DNA of 64,000 nt from JAIVJG01 sp964236735 (GTDB lineage Bacteria; Acidobacteriota; Blastocatellia; Pyrinomonadales; Pyrinomonadaceae). The translations under genes were made by a program, and so were the position numbers. Shown piece by piece: positions 36,101 to 43,450 of the stretch. Positions within the stretch are counted from its first letter, which is position 1. Every line of letters begins with the position of its first letter. The stretch is taken from positions 62,001 through 126,000 of the forward strand of contig CAXSFM010000006.1 of NCBI GenBank assembly GCA_964236735.1, in the 5' to 3' direction. The notes under the pieces were generated by a model that saw nothing but the letters and a program-made list of their open reading frames with translations, had not been told where the DNA came from and did no database searches.

Positions 36101-38295
36101 CGGCAGGCAATCTGACGACGAACGCCAACACCGTCATCATCGGCGGCGCAGCCACGGTCGCGCGCACGAGCGGCCACGTCATCGGCAACCTGCGGAAAAA
36201 TTACACGGCGGCGGGCAGCAAGACCTTCGAGGTCGGCACGGCCAACGGCTTCTCGCCCGTCACCGTCAACGCCACGGCGGGAACGTTCCCCGGCGACTTC
36301 ACCGTCAAGGCCATACAGGGCAAACTGCCTCAAATCTCCGGCACAAACGCGCTGCAAAGATACTGGCCGCTGTCGTCAGGCATCAGCGGCCTCGTCGCTG
36401 ACCTAACGTTCAACTATCTTGCGACCGACGTGGTCGGCACAGCAGCTAACTACGTCTTCATCAAGAATAACGGCGGCACGCTGCAACAACTCCCGCCCGC
36501 CGCTCCGCCAACCACGACGCAAGCCAGTATCAACGGCGTCTCATCGTTCTCCGACTGGACGCTCGCCGAAGCGGCGGCAGTGCAGCCCGGCAGTATTCAA
36601 TTCTCTTCCGCCACCTACACCGATAGCGAGACGAACGCCGACCATACCTTCAACGCCGTCGTCACGCGCACCGGCGGCACGGACGGCAACGTCTCCGTGG
36701 ACTATGCTGTGACGAACGGCACGGCCACTTCGCCCGGCGACTACACGGCCTCTCCCGCAACGGGAACGCTCACCTGGGCGTCGGGCGACGGGACATCCAG
36801 AAACATCGCCATCACCGTCAAGGGCGACACGGCCTTTGAGCCGAACGAGACCGTTAACCTTGCGCTGACGAACGCACAGGGCGGCGCGGCTCTGGGCACG
36901 CCGAACACGTCGGTCTTAACCATCACGAACGACGACGCGCCGGTCAGCGCCGGCCAGATCATCATCAGCGAGTTCCGCCTGCGCGGCCCCAACCCGAACG
37001 GCGCGCAGAACGAGTTCATAGAGATTTACAACACACTCAACTCGCCGCACACGGTCGGCGCGACGGACGCATCCGCCGGTTACGGCATCGTGGCTTCGGA
37101 CGGCACGCTGCGCTGCACGATTCCGAACGGCACGGTCATTCCCGCGCGCGGCCACTTCCTCTGTGTTAACTCGGTTGCCTATTCGCTCGGCAGCTATCCG
37201 TCGGGCAACGCTCCGGCGACGGGCGACGCACTCGCAACGGGTGACGCTCCCGCAACGGGTGATGCTCCGGCGACGGGCGACGCTCCCGCAACGGATGGCA
37301 AATCGAAGACGAAGTGGTCAAACGTCAATTCGTCCGACGAAGTGAAGGCCGGCGGCGAACCTGCGCCGACTGATGACGGCGGCACGCCTCCCAACGTTCC
37401 GAACGCGACGGGCGACGCCACCTACACGACCGACATTCCAGACAATGCGGGTATCGCGCTCTTCAGCAGCACGACGACCTTCACTCTGGCGAACCGGCTC
37501 GACGCGGTTGGCTCAACGAGTGAGGCCAACACGCTCTACAAGGAAGGCACGGGCTATCCGGCCTTAACGCCTTTCTCGATTGACTACGCCTTCGTCCGCG
37601 ATACCTGCGGCAAGAGTGGCTCGATCACCACACTTGGTCCCTGCCCTTCAAGCGGTCTGCCCGTTGACACGGACAACAACGCCACGGATTTCTACTTCGT
37701 GGACACCAACGGCACATCCGCAGGCGCAGGCCAGCGGCTTGGCGCGCCGGGGCCGGAGAATCTCTCCTCGCCCATTCAACGTAACTCGACGATTCCCGTC
37801 CAGTTGCTTGACGCGACTATCTCGTCGTCTGTGCCGCCCAACCGGGTCAGAGATTTCACGTCCGATCCGGCGAACAACTCAACGTTCGGCACGCTCGACA
37901 TCCGTCGTCGCGTCGTCAACAACACGGGCGCGAATGTGACGAGACTGCGCTTCCGCGTCATTGACATCACGACGTTCCCGGCTCCTTCGGGGTTCGCGGA
38001 TTTACGTCCGCGCACTTCAACTCTGGTCGTCGTCTCCGGTATCAACGATGCGGCGACGTGCCTTGCTTCAAATGGCGTAGCCACAACGCCGTGTACGGTG
38101 AACGTGCAGGGGATGACGCTGGAGACGCCGCCCAGCCAACTGAACGGCGGCGGGTTCAACTCTTCAATGTCGGCGGGGACGGTGACGCTGGGAACGCCTC
38201 TGGCGAACGGGGCGAGCGTCAACGTGCGGTTCCTGCTCGGCATTCAGCAGACCGGCACATTCAAGTTCCTCATCAACGTCGAGGCTCTGCCGTAA
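33148..38295 (+). CDS. Large multidomain extracellular protein
   Basis: This 1715-residue protein begins with a signal or anchor segment (about 17-37) and a Pro-rich stretch. Visible modules include a beta-rich domain (80-310), a fibronectin type III-like domain (312-402, APTALNFTGTAAVTTTLNW) and a long Thr/Asn/Gly-rich beta-helix-like region with autotransporter-passenger style repeats (about 410-1110). These are followed by a Calx-beta domain (about 1150-1255, DYTASPATGTLTWASGDG), a lamin-tail-like domain (about 1270-1345, IIISEFRLRGPNPNGAQNEF), a GDAPAT repeat patch, and a C-terminal domain. It is probably a cell-surface or secreted adhesin-like protein. No C-terminal sorting tag was recognised. 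Confidence 0.8.
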   Translation: MKNARSPFLSSRFNTRFLTASIIFALVASVCAATAYMQSKGTMLRQPPPPPPSQTAPETAALAGSVSLKSDAEPETTTTVTTGVKRIPVGGVPEPNLVTATSYPFTAAAGVALDDMSSGTTQLVAASQDDTASPVTNIGFDYWYDGVRQTQFSVNANGLMRLGATAVSTGFTNSLASTTDAPKIGAYWDDQCTGANGKAHFKVTGVAPNRKLTVEWQNMQITRGAGCAGNGNGTYQVWLFETSGVIEFVYGAIQAANAADGGYSVGLQSGAATNFASVTTTSNTVSYATANNAQTNAIPAGTAYTFTPNVPAAPTALNFTGTAAVTTTLNWTDNSTNEVGFVIYRSTDGGATYNFLTQTAANATSYTDNTVAPATLYFYRVFAVTEGALGGPASNSVTTNAAGNISSTAAGGNWSDTATWVGGVVPTINDNVTIVNSATVTIDTAAVGFTVTVGTGGAAATLQWEATTARTLTTGSNVTVASNGIFQSATTGTQTGHVLSVGADLTNNGTLDFSTNADTAGASITFTGSADNTFGGTGATTDIRQITINKGTTFAPLLQLTTANFTVRGVTTDTVVGGWLVLTNGTIKVSGTFTGTSRVFAAATYTIPATAGFWLNNPNYTVAGQAGSPTNNGLLRISQGTFNVGTASGNAMGAGAGASFIIEGGTTNFTGRLNSASAVTYTQTAGTVNVSTIGNASSLTASFGLTSTTSTFNMSGGSINLVQINSTATAGNRLDYQVSSTANVTGGTLNVGTAATAGNSGNFDFRIRGQVPALVIDNTTNAKNVLFAAQTNTFGNTTIPAGSTLNTQAFVWLVIGDTITNNGTITVATSGARFYFLGTNAQTYTGSGTATIVTASGSVDLTMDNPLGLTINPASNGIITQRVNFFRGNITNSNKLTLGNGGATVGVIQYGLTGGTNTAGNFDVAPVFNIGTGGQTIIYAQEGAARTTSVEIPPSRTIANSTINNTNGVVLAGGDLTFTGTLTFTAGNLTTNANTVIIGGAATVARTSGHVIGNLRKNYTAAGSKTFEVGTANGFSPVTVNATAGTFPGDFTVKAIQGKLPQISGTNALQRYWPLSSGISGLVADLTFNYLATDVVGTAANYVFIKNNGGTLQQLPPAAPPTTTQASINGVSSFSDWTLAEAAAVQPGSIQFSSATYTDSETNADHTFNAVVTRTGGTDGNVSVDYAVTNGTATSPGDYTASPATGTLTWASGDGTSRNIAITVKGDTAFEPNETVNLALTNAQGGAALGTPNTSVLTITNDDAPVSAGQIIISEFRLRGPNPNGAQNEFIEIYNTLNSPHTVGATDASAGYGIVASDGTLRCTIPNGTVIPARGHFLCVNSVAYSLGSYPSGNAPATGDALATGDAPATGDAPATGDAPATDGKSKTKWSNVNSSDEVKAGGEPAPTDDGGTPPNVPNATGDATYTTDIPDNAGIALFSSTTTFTLANRLDAVGSTSEANTLYKEGTGYPALTPFSIDYAFVRDTCGKSGSITTLGPCPSSGLPVDTDNNATDFYFVDTNGTSAGAGQRLGAPGPENLSSPIQRNSTIPVQLLDATISSSVPPNRVRDFTSDPANNSTFGTLDIRRRVVNNTGANVTRLRFRVIDITTFPAPSGFADLRPRTSTLVVVSGINDAATCLASNGVATTPCTVNVQGMTLETPPSQLNGGGFNSSMSAGTVTLGTPLANGASVNVRFLLGIQQTGTFKFLINVEALP
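37205..37296 (+). repeat. 18-bp in-frame tandem repeat (GDAPAT)
   Basis: About five consecutive 18-nt units encode GDAPAT/GDALAT within the large extracellular protein, just after its lamin-tail-like domain. Silent differences between units (GCG/GCA, GGC/GGT) show the array is not freshly expanded. The unit length keeps the frame whatever the copy number. Confidence 0.85.
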
Positions 38296-38326
38296 AGCGC
38301 GCCGCCTCGTCTGGTGAAGACTTTTC

Positions 38327-38369
38327 CGCGCCGTCCGGGTATCACGCCCGGACGGCGCGCTTATTTTTT
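38327..38369 (+). terminator. Strong intrinsic terminator after the large protein
   Basis: A 13-bp perfect stem (CGCGCCGTCCGGG with CCCGGACGGCGCG), 7-nt loop and TTATTTTTT tail lie 32 bp after the stop codon. Confidence 0.9.
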
Positions 38370-38472
38370 GCCATGCGTATTGGCGCGTGCGGCGGGATGG
38401 CTTTGCATTCGCGACGGATGAAAGTTAGGATGGCAACACAGTTTTTAGAAGCGATAAGGGGAGCATAAAGCG

Positions 38473-38778
38473 ATGAAATTTCCCGGCGGCATGAACATGC
38501 AGCAGATGATGAAGCAGGCGCAGGCCATGCAGGAAAAGATGGCGAAAGAGATGGACGAGATGGTCGTTGACGCGACCGCCGGCGGCGGCGTCGTGACCGT
38601 CCAGATGCGCGGCTCGAAAGAAGTCGAGTCAATCAAAATTGACCCGGAGGCCATCAAGGAAGGCGATGTCGAGATGCTGCAAGACCTCATCGTCGCCGCC
38701 GTCAACGAAGCGGGGCGCAAAGTTGACGAAGCCATGAAGGGCAAGCTCGGCGGAATGCTCCCGCCCGGACTCATGTAA
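38473..38778 (+). CDS. ybaB: YbaB/EbfC nucleoid-associated protein
   Basis: This small DNA-binding protein of 101 residues has the family pattern MMKQAQAMQEKMAKEMDEM, VVTVQMRGSKEVESIKIDPEA and EMLQDLIVAAVNEAGRKVDE. YbaB dimers coat DNA and shape the nucleoid. As in many bacteria it stands directly before recR. An inverted repeat starts at its stop codon and separates the two genes. The start at 38473 precedes the conserved Met-rich helix; no strong Shine-Dalgarno is seen. Confidence 0.92.
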   Translation: MKFPGGMNMQQMMKQAQAMQEKMAKEMDEMVVDATAGGGVVTVQMRGSKEVESIKIDPEAIKEGDVEMLQDLIVAAVNEAGRKVDEAMKGKLGGMLPPGLM

Positions 38779-38858
38779 GTTCAAAGTTCAAGGTTCAAAG
38801 TTCAAAGTCAGATCATGGCTTTTCAACTTTGAACCTTGAACTTTGAACTTTGAACTTT
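38777..38858. repeat. Inverted repeat with TTCAAAG heptamer arms, before recR
   Basis: The left arm (38777-38808) and right arm (about 38824-38858) are tandem TTCAAAG/TTCAAGG heptamers and complements, pairing over about 26 bp; the right arm carries one extra heptamer. The repeat begins at the ybaB stop codon and ends 2 bp before the recR ATG, leaving recR without a Shine-Dalgarno site. Confidence 0.85.
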
Positions 38859-38860
38859 CT

Positions 38861-39475
38861 ATGCTCGAATACTCCGAACCAGTCACCAAGCTGATAGATG
38901 AATTCAAGCGTCTGCCGGGCATCGGGCAGAAGACGGCGCAGCGTCTGGCGTTTCAAGTGTTGCGGATGACGAACGCCGAAGTGGAGCGTTTCGTCGCGGC
39001 GATGCAGGACGTGAAGTTGAAGATCGTGATGTGTTCGGTGTGCAATAATTTGACGGACGTTGAGCCGTGCCGTTTCTGCACTTCAACGTCGCGCGACCGC
39101 TCGATTATCTGCATCATCGAAGAGCCTTACAATCTCGTCGCCGTCGAAAAGACGCGCAGCTATCACGGCCTCTATCACGTCTTGCACGGCAGCCTCTCGC
39201 CGATTCGCGGGATGGGGCCGGAAGACCTCCGCCTGCAAAATCTGTTGCCGCGCCTGCGTCCTGAAAACAACGACAACATCGAGGTGCGCGAAGTGATTCT
39301 CGCCACCAACCCGACCACCGAAGGCGAAGCCACCGCCAGCTACGTCAGCCGCCTGTTGAAACCGCTCGGCGTCCGCACGACGCGCATCGCGATGGGAATG
39401 CCTGTGGGCAGCGACCTCGAATACGTGGACGAAGTGACGATGGACAAGGCGCTCACCAACCGGCACGAAATCTAA
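38861..39475 (+). CDS. recR: Recombination mediator RecR
   Basis: RecR works with RecO/RecF to load RecA at gaps. The 204-residue protein has the helix-hairpin-helix LIDEFKRLPGIGQKTAQRLAF trimmed to LPGIGQKTA, the four-cysteine zinc finger CSVC...CRFC, a Toprim domain (IICIIEEPYNLVAVEKT and NPTTEGEATASYV) and the C-terminal MGMPVGSDLEYVDEVTMDKAL. The ATG at 38861 (MLEYSEPV) is conserved in the family; a more upstream start would lie inside the repeat. Confidence 0.95.
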   Translation: MLEYSEPVTKLIDEFKRLPGIGQKTAQRLAFQVLRMTNAEVERFVAAMQDVKLKIVMCSVCNNLTDVEPCRFCTSTSRDRSIICIIEEPYNLVAVEKTRSYHGLYHVLHGSLSPIRGMGPEDLRLQNLLPRLRPENNDNIEVREVILATNPTTEGEATASYVSRLLKPLGVRTTRIAMGMPVGSDLEYVDEVTMDKALTNRHEI

Positions 39476-39482
39476 AAAAGCA

Positions 39483-39559
39483 AGTGATGAGTGATGAGTG
39501 ATAAGTGATGAGAAAGAAGAAGTCTTTAACTCATCACTTATCACTCATCACTCATCACT
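39483..39559. repeat. 30-bp perfect inverted repeat, GTGATGA units
   Basis: Arms of GTGATGA/GTGATAA heptamers (39483-39512 and 39530-39559) are perfectly complementary. It sits between the convergent recR and pyrE genes and likely ends both transcripts. The same unit occurs at 47344-47425, 56582-56735 and 59229-59326. Confidence 0.87.
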
Positions 39560-39562
39560 GTT

Positions 39563-40186
39563 TTAGAACCGGACGTGTTCGGCGGGCGCGTTCTTGCCGC
39601 ACTCGGTGCAGTCTGCGCCATCGTCGTACCACTTGGCCTCAAACTCGACTAGCGACACAATAGGGACGCTGACCGCGCCGTCTTCGATGCGCGTGGGCGC
39701 ATCCTTGAAACGGACGATCACGCCGCAGCCAATGACGGTCGCGCCGAGGTCGTGTACGAGTTTGACGGTCTCCAGCAGCGCGTCGCCGGAGCGCGTGATG
39801 TCGTCCACGATGACGCACGGATTGACCTCACCCGCGTTGACGTACTGGCGAAACATGCGCTTGCCCTCTTCGCGCTCGGCCCAGTAAATCTGTTCGGCGC
39901 TCAGCGCCTCGCGCACGCCGAAGGCGACCGGAATGCCGCCGGGACTGGGACTGATGATCGCGACTTTCGGCAGGACGCTGGAGACATCTTTCTCCAGACG
40001 GAACTTGCGAGACAGCGCGACGGCCAGCACGCGCGCCGTGTCGTAGTAACGGAAAGCGAGCGGCATCTGAAAGTAGTGCGGCGTGTGGCGACCCGACGGA
40101 TAGACGAAATGTCCCTCGCGGTATGCGCCCGTTTTCTTCAACATCTCCATCACCAGCTCCGGCGGCGGAATCAGTTGCGGCATCAT
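39563..40186 (-). CDS. pyrE: Orotate phosphoribosyltransferase-like protein
   Basis: The enzyme makes orotidine 5'-phosphate from orotate and PRPP in pyrimidine synthesis. The 207-residue protein has the PRPP-binding motif CVIVDDITRSGDALLE (124-139) and the upstream Lys/Arg loop EREEGKRMFR. The short C-terminal extension ends with a CxxC pair (DCTECGKNAPAEH), not usual for PyrE and reminiscent of a half zinc site. AAGGAG lies about 10 nt before the ATG. Another PRTase role is possible but less likely. Confidence 0.85.
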   Translation of the reverse strand: MMPQLIPPPELVMEMLKKTGAYREGHFVYPSGRHTPHYFQMPLAFRYYDTARVLAVALSRKFRLEKDVSSVLPKVAIISPSPGGIPVAFGVREALSAEQIYWAEREEGKRMFRQYVNAGEVNPCVIVDDITRSGDALLETVKLVHDLGATVIGCGVIVRFKDAPTRIEDGAVSVPIVSLVEFEAKWYDDGADCTECGKNAPAEHVRF

Positions 40187-40206
40187 TGGCTTTTTCTCCT
40201 TGAAGG

Positions 40207-40285
40207 GCAGATGTTGGATGCTGAAGATTAGATGTCAGCCGAGAACTGGTTTTCGCTAACATCCAACATCTAATATCCGACATCT
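40207..40285. repeat. Inverted repeat with GATGTTGGATG units
   Basis: The left arm (about 40208-40235, AGATGTTGGATG) and right arm (about 40254-40285, ACATCCAACATCTAA) flank a unique loop between the Nudix gene and pyrE, both leftward. It is a separate sequence family from the other intergenic repeats. Confidence 0.7.
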
Positions 40286-40305
40286 ATTTTTTTTACAGCA
40301 TAACA

Positions 40306-40788
40306 TTAGTCAGGCATCCGCGCGCCACCGTCGAGCGCGCGGATGATGAGACGGCGTTGATCAAGCGGCAACTCCTGCGGGAGCGCGTCACGCTCGAACC
40401 ACGCGGCGCGGTCAACTTCAAAACTCTGCGACTGTTCATTGATGCTCGACGCGCGTAACCGGCAGCGAAAGATAAACTCGATCTGCTGCGGGCGCGCGAG
40501 CGTCCGCGCGAAGGCCAGCCTGACGTGCTCCAATTCCACGCCGATCTCCTCGCGCAGTTCGCGCCGCACGGCATCCTCCGGTTGCTCGCCCTGCGTCAGA
40601 AACCCGCCGGGGATGCCCCAGCGGCTACCTTTGCGAAAGACGTGATGCAACAACAGCACGCGCCCCGTCTCGTCTTCGACGACTGCGCCCGCCGTCGCCG
40701 TAAAGCGCGCCTGCGTCACCCAGATACCCCAACGCCGCACAGCCTTCGGCGCGCTCCGCCATAACCAACCGAACAGCCTTCTCTTCAT
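40306..40788 (-). CDS. Nudix hydrolase
   Basis: This 160-residue hydrolase has a full Nudix box GX5EX7REUXEEXGU at 62-84 (GFLTQGEQPEDAVRRELREE in part), with the preceding RWGIPGG strand. Nudix enzymes cleave nucleoside diphosphates linked to other groups; the substrate is not predictable. The N-terminal 25 residues are basic and hydrophobic (RRLFGWLWRSAPKAVRRWG), possibly a membrane- or RNA-contact element. A GATGAATG-type repeat lies just upstream of the start. Confidence 0.88.
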   Translation of the reverse strand: MKRRLFGWLWRSAPKAVRRWGIWVTQARFTATAGAVVEDETGRVLLLHHVFRKGSRWGIPGGFLTQGEQPEDAVRRELREEIGVELEHVRLAFARTLARPQQIEFIFRCRLRASSINEQSQSFEVDRAAWFERDALPQELPLDQRRLIIRALDGGARMPD

Positions 40789-40802
40789 GTGCCGCTATGA
40801 TA

Positions 40803-40888
40803 AACGATGAATGCGGAATGATGAATGATGAATATCGGTGCGGAGCTTCTTTGCTTTCATTCATCCTTCATCATTTCGCATTCATCAT
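40803..40888. repeat. Inverted repeat with ATGAATG-type arms
   Basis: The left arm (ACGATGAATGCGGAATGATG...) and right arm (...CATTTCGCATTCATCATT) flank a loop of about 20 nt, the same family as 1413-1502. It lies between divergent genes. Confidence 0.75.
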
Positions 40889-41001
40889 TTGTTTTGTTGA
40901 CGCTCTTTCGCTCGCACCTTAAGATGCTCGCAAGTTTTACATCTAAGACGAACGCACGCGCCGCGCGCGAGATTCAAAGTCGCCGAAGGAATCCTTAAAC
41001 G

Positions 41002-42345
41002 ATGTCAACCGAGCCGAACAAAATTGAAGCCGCCACGGAAGTGGTCGCAAAGCACGCGCCGACTGAACAGCAGGAATCGCGTCCCGGCGTGCCCAAACGT
41101 ATCGCCGTCGGGCAGACCGTGTGCAACGAGAAGAACGAAAAGGGCAAGCTGTGCAACGGCCACCTCAAAGAGATGCACACGGCGCACCCTGCGGCGGCGC
41201 ACCTGCGCGGCGACGATGCGCTGCACCAGTGCCAGACGTGCGGCGCGCTCTACATGGGGCCGCCGATGGGACACGTCCGCGACCCGCGCAGGCAGAAGCG
41301 TTACGTCGAAAAAGACCTCGCCGCCATCCTGCGCGCCGCCGGCGGGACGCTTCCCGCTTACGACTATCCGACGCCGAACTGGAAGCCCGCGCCGTTCAAG
41401 CGCGCGGCGACGACAGCCTTGCCGCAACCGTCACAACCCGCGACAGCATCCGCGTCAAACGTCGCTGCCGCCGAGTCTTCAAAGGCGACTGCTGTCAGTC
41501 CTGTCGCTCAAACGAAGACGACAACACCCGCCGCGCCCGTCGCCACCACACAGCCTGCCGCGCCGACCGGCGATGAAACGCCCGCAGAAAAACGCGCGCG
41601 GCTCGCCGCCGAACTCAGAGCGAAGTATGCCGGAGCCGCCAAACCTGCGGCGAAGAAACCTGCGGAGACTGACGCATCAACGACGACGGAGAGTCAGCCG
41701 CAAGCATCAACTCAAGCAACATCAAGCGCGCCTGTTCCCGCTGCCTCTGCTGCAACGCCAACCGCATCAGCCGGGACGACCATCACCGCCACAACTTCAG
41801 CCGCTCCCGACGGCGACGAAACGCCCGAACAGAAACGCGACCGCATCAGAGCCGAGTTGAAAGCGAAGTACGCGGGCGGACAAGCGACTGTGAAGAAGGC
41901 GACGCCTGCCCCGCCTACTGTCGCCAGCGCGCCGGATTCTTCGACGGAAGCCGACCGGCATCGTCCCGCCGCAGAAGCGCAGGCCGCGACGGGTCAGGCT
42001 TCACCCACACCTCTGAGTCCCGCCGCCGCGACGGCCTCGCCCCACGCCGGCGCGGAAACCGTCTCAGACCTCGCGCCTGAAGCCTCGACGGAGTTGACGC
42101 CCGGCGCACCCGCCGACGAGAGGCCGCACGCAGAAGTTGAACAGAGCGTGGCCGCCGCCGCGCCACCTTCACCCGCGCTATCCGAATCGTCCGCGCCATC
42201 TGCGCCGAGAAGGAGCAGCGCCGCCGCGTCGGGCAGCCGGGAGATTCCGATTCCCGCGCATCTTCTGCCGCCACCCGGCGAAACGATGGAAGAAAAAGTC
42301 GCGCGGCTCAAAGCGCAGATCGAAGCGGGCAAGCGCGCCGGGTAA
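41002..42345 (+). CDS. Ala/Pro-rich protein with zinc-ribbon-like N-terminus and repeated helix motif
   Basis: This 447-residue protein has an N-terminal conserved-looking block (35-135) with C41, C51, C77 and C80 plus His residues, suggestive of a zinc site. A disordered Ala/Pro/Thr region then carries a charged helical motif three times: GDETPAEKRARLAAELRAKY (190-209), GDETPEQKRDRIRAELKAKY (271-290) and, at the very end, GETMEEKVARLKAQIEAGK. The motif looks like a linear docking helix on a flexible arm. I do not recognise a family. A strong terminator follows at 42404. Confidence 0.6.
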   Translation: MSTEPNKIEAATEVVAKHAPTEQQESRPGVPKRIAVGQTVCNEKNEKGKLCNGHLKEMHTAHPAAAHLRGDDALHQCQTCGALYMGPPMGHVRDPRRQKRYVEKDLAAILRAAGGTLPAYDYPTPNWKPAPFKRAATTALPQPSQPATASASNVAAAESSKATAVSPVAQTKTTTPAAPVATTQPAAPTGDETPAEKRARLAAELRAKYAGAAKPAAKKPAETDASTTTESQPQASTQATSSAPVPAASAATPTASAGTTITATTSAAPDGDETPEQKRDRIRAELKAKYAGGQATVKKATPAPPTVASAPDSSTEADRHRPAAEAQAATGQASPTPLSPAAATASPHAGAETVSDLAPEASTELTPGAPADERPHAEVEQSVAAAAPPSPALSESSAPSAPRRSSAAASGSREIPIPAHLLPPPGETMEEKVARLKAQIEAGKRAG

Positions 42346-42403
42346 CAAAGCGGCTCGATGCCTGCGACGGCGAGACGGCTTCAACGCACAATCTTTCACA
42401 TCA

Positions 42404-42452
42404 CAGACAGCGCGCGAGCATGGATGTATCTCTCGCGCGCTGTCTGTTTTTT
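42404..42452 (+). terminator. Strong intrinsic terminator
   Basis: A 15-bp perfect stem (CAGACAGCGCGCGAG and complement), 13-nt loop and six T residues lie 59 bp after the stop of the preceding gene and before the MerR promoter. Confidence 0.9.
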
Positions 42453-42506
42453 CGTCAACGAATTTTCTTTCCGTTCTACGTCAACGATTTTTTTTGAAAA
42501 TAACGC

Positions 42507-42537
42507 TTGAGTCTGACGTTGCGTCAGGCTGTAGGAT
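42507..42537 (+). promoter_or_regulatory. MerR-type promoter with 19-bp spacer and dyad
   Basis: TTGAGT (42507-42512) and TAGGAT (42532-42537) are separated by 19 bp, the overlong spacing typical of MerR-controlled promoters. The spacer contains a perfect dyad CTGACG-TTG-CGTCAG (42513-42527). The downstream gene encodes a MerR protein, so autoregulation by DNA distortion is inferred. Confidence 0.75.
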
Positions 42538-42563
42538 GTTTTTCGTGAGGGAGGTTCAAGACG

Positions 42564-43334
42564 TTGAGAGAGACGACACGAACACTGTACAGGGCGCGCG
42601 AATTCGCCGACTTGACCGGCGTTACGGTGCGGACGCTGCACCATTACGACCGTCTCGGACTGCTCAAACCGGGCGCGGGACGGACACCTAGCGGCTATCG
42701 TCTCTACGGTGCGGGCGACTTCGCGCGCCTGCAACAGATCGTGACGTTGAAATTCATCGGCGTGCCTCTCAAACAAATCAAGAGCCTGCTCGGTCAGCGC
42801 GAGCTTGACCTGAAGGCGACGCTCCGACTGCAACGCCAAGCCATCGAGGCGCAACGTCGTCAGTTGGACATCGTCATCCACTCCATCGCGCGCGCCGAGC
42901 GCGTGGCGGCGGCAGGCTCCGAGTCGAATTGGGAAGCGTTCAAAAAAATAATCGAGGTGATCAATATGGACAAAGACATGACATGGACGGATAAATTTTA
43001 CTCGGATGAAGCGAAGGCCGCGCTCGCCGAGAAACGCCGGACGGTAACGCCGGAAGAAGTCGAGCAAGGCCAGAGAGATTGGGCGACGCTCATCGCGGAA
43101 GTCGAAGCGGCGGTCAAGGGCGGCGAAGACCCTGCGAGCGAAAAGGCGCAAGGTCTCGCCTCGCGTTGGATGAATCTGATTAAGGCTTTCACGGGCGGCA
43201 ATCAAGCCATTCAGGAAGGACTGAATAAGATGCACTCGGACAAATCCAACTGGCCTGCCTCAAAGCCGAGACCATACAGCGATGAAGTGATGGACTTCAT
43301 CCGTCAGGCAATGGCGGCGCACAAAAAGGATTGA
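42564..43334 (+). CDS. MerR family regulator with TipAS domain
   Basis: This 256-residue regulator starts at TTG 42564, 9 nt after GGGAGG. Residues 8-75 form the MerR winged helix (YRAREFADLTGVTVRTLHHY, GLLKPGAGRTPSGYRLY), a coiled coil follows (80-115), and residues 145-250 are a TipAS domain (FYSDEAKAALAEKR, DWATLIAEVEAAVKGG). TipAS binds thiopeptide or other antibiotics and triggers transcription in the TipAL group. Its own 19-bp-spaced promoter lies just upstream. No drug-export gene is adjacent, so the regulon is unclear. Confidence 0.88.
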   Translation: MRETTRTLYRAREFADLTGVTVRTLHHYDRLGLLKPGAGRTPSGYRLYGAGDFARLQQIVTLKFIGVPLKQIKSLLGQRELDLKATLRLQRQAIEAQRRQLDIVIHSIARAERVAAAGSESNWEAFKKIIEVINMDKDMTWTDKFYSDEAKAALAEKRRTVTPEEVEQGQRDWATLIAEVEAAVKGGEDPASEKAQGLASRWMNLIKAFTGGNQAIQEGLNKMHSDKSNWPASKPRPYSDEVMDFIRQAMAAHKKD

Positions 43335-43376
43335 GTTCGCGCCGGACTCACCTTCTTCACTTGTGTGAGGTGAAAA

Positions 43377-43423
43377 TGGTGCGCGCCGTTAGACTTGGCT
43401 GTTAAGTCTAACGGCGCGCACCA
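43377..43423. terminator. 20-bp perfect hairpin between convergent genes
   Basis: Two 20-nt perfectly complementary arms (43377-43396, 43404-43423) flank a 7-nt loop, with TTTTC on the left-reading side and CAGTTTTC on the right-reading side. It lies between the merR-type gene and the KGGTGR NTPase and fits a bidirectional terminator. Confidence 0.82.
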
Positions 43424-43450
43424 CAGTTTTCGACTTGGGATAGTGCCGCG

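Noticed and set aside
42396..43235. 279-residue antisense ORF over the MerR gene
   Set aside because: It crosses the terminator and the MerR promoter, and the sense strand has unambiguous MerR and TipAS motifs.
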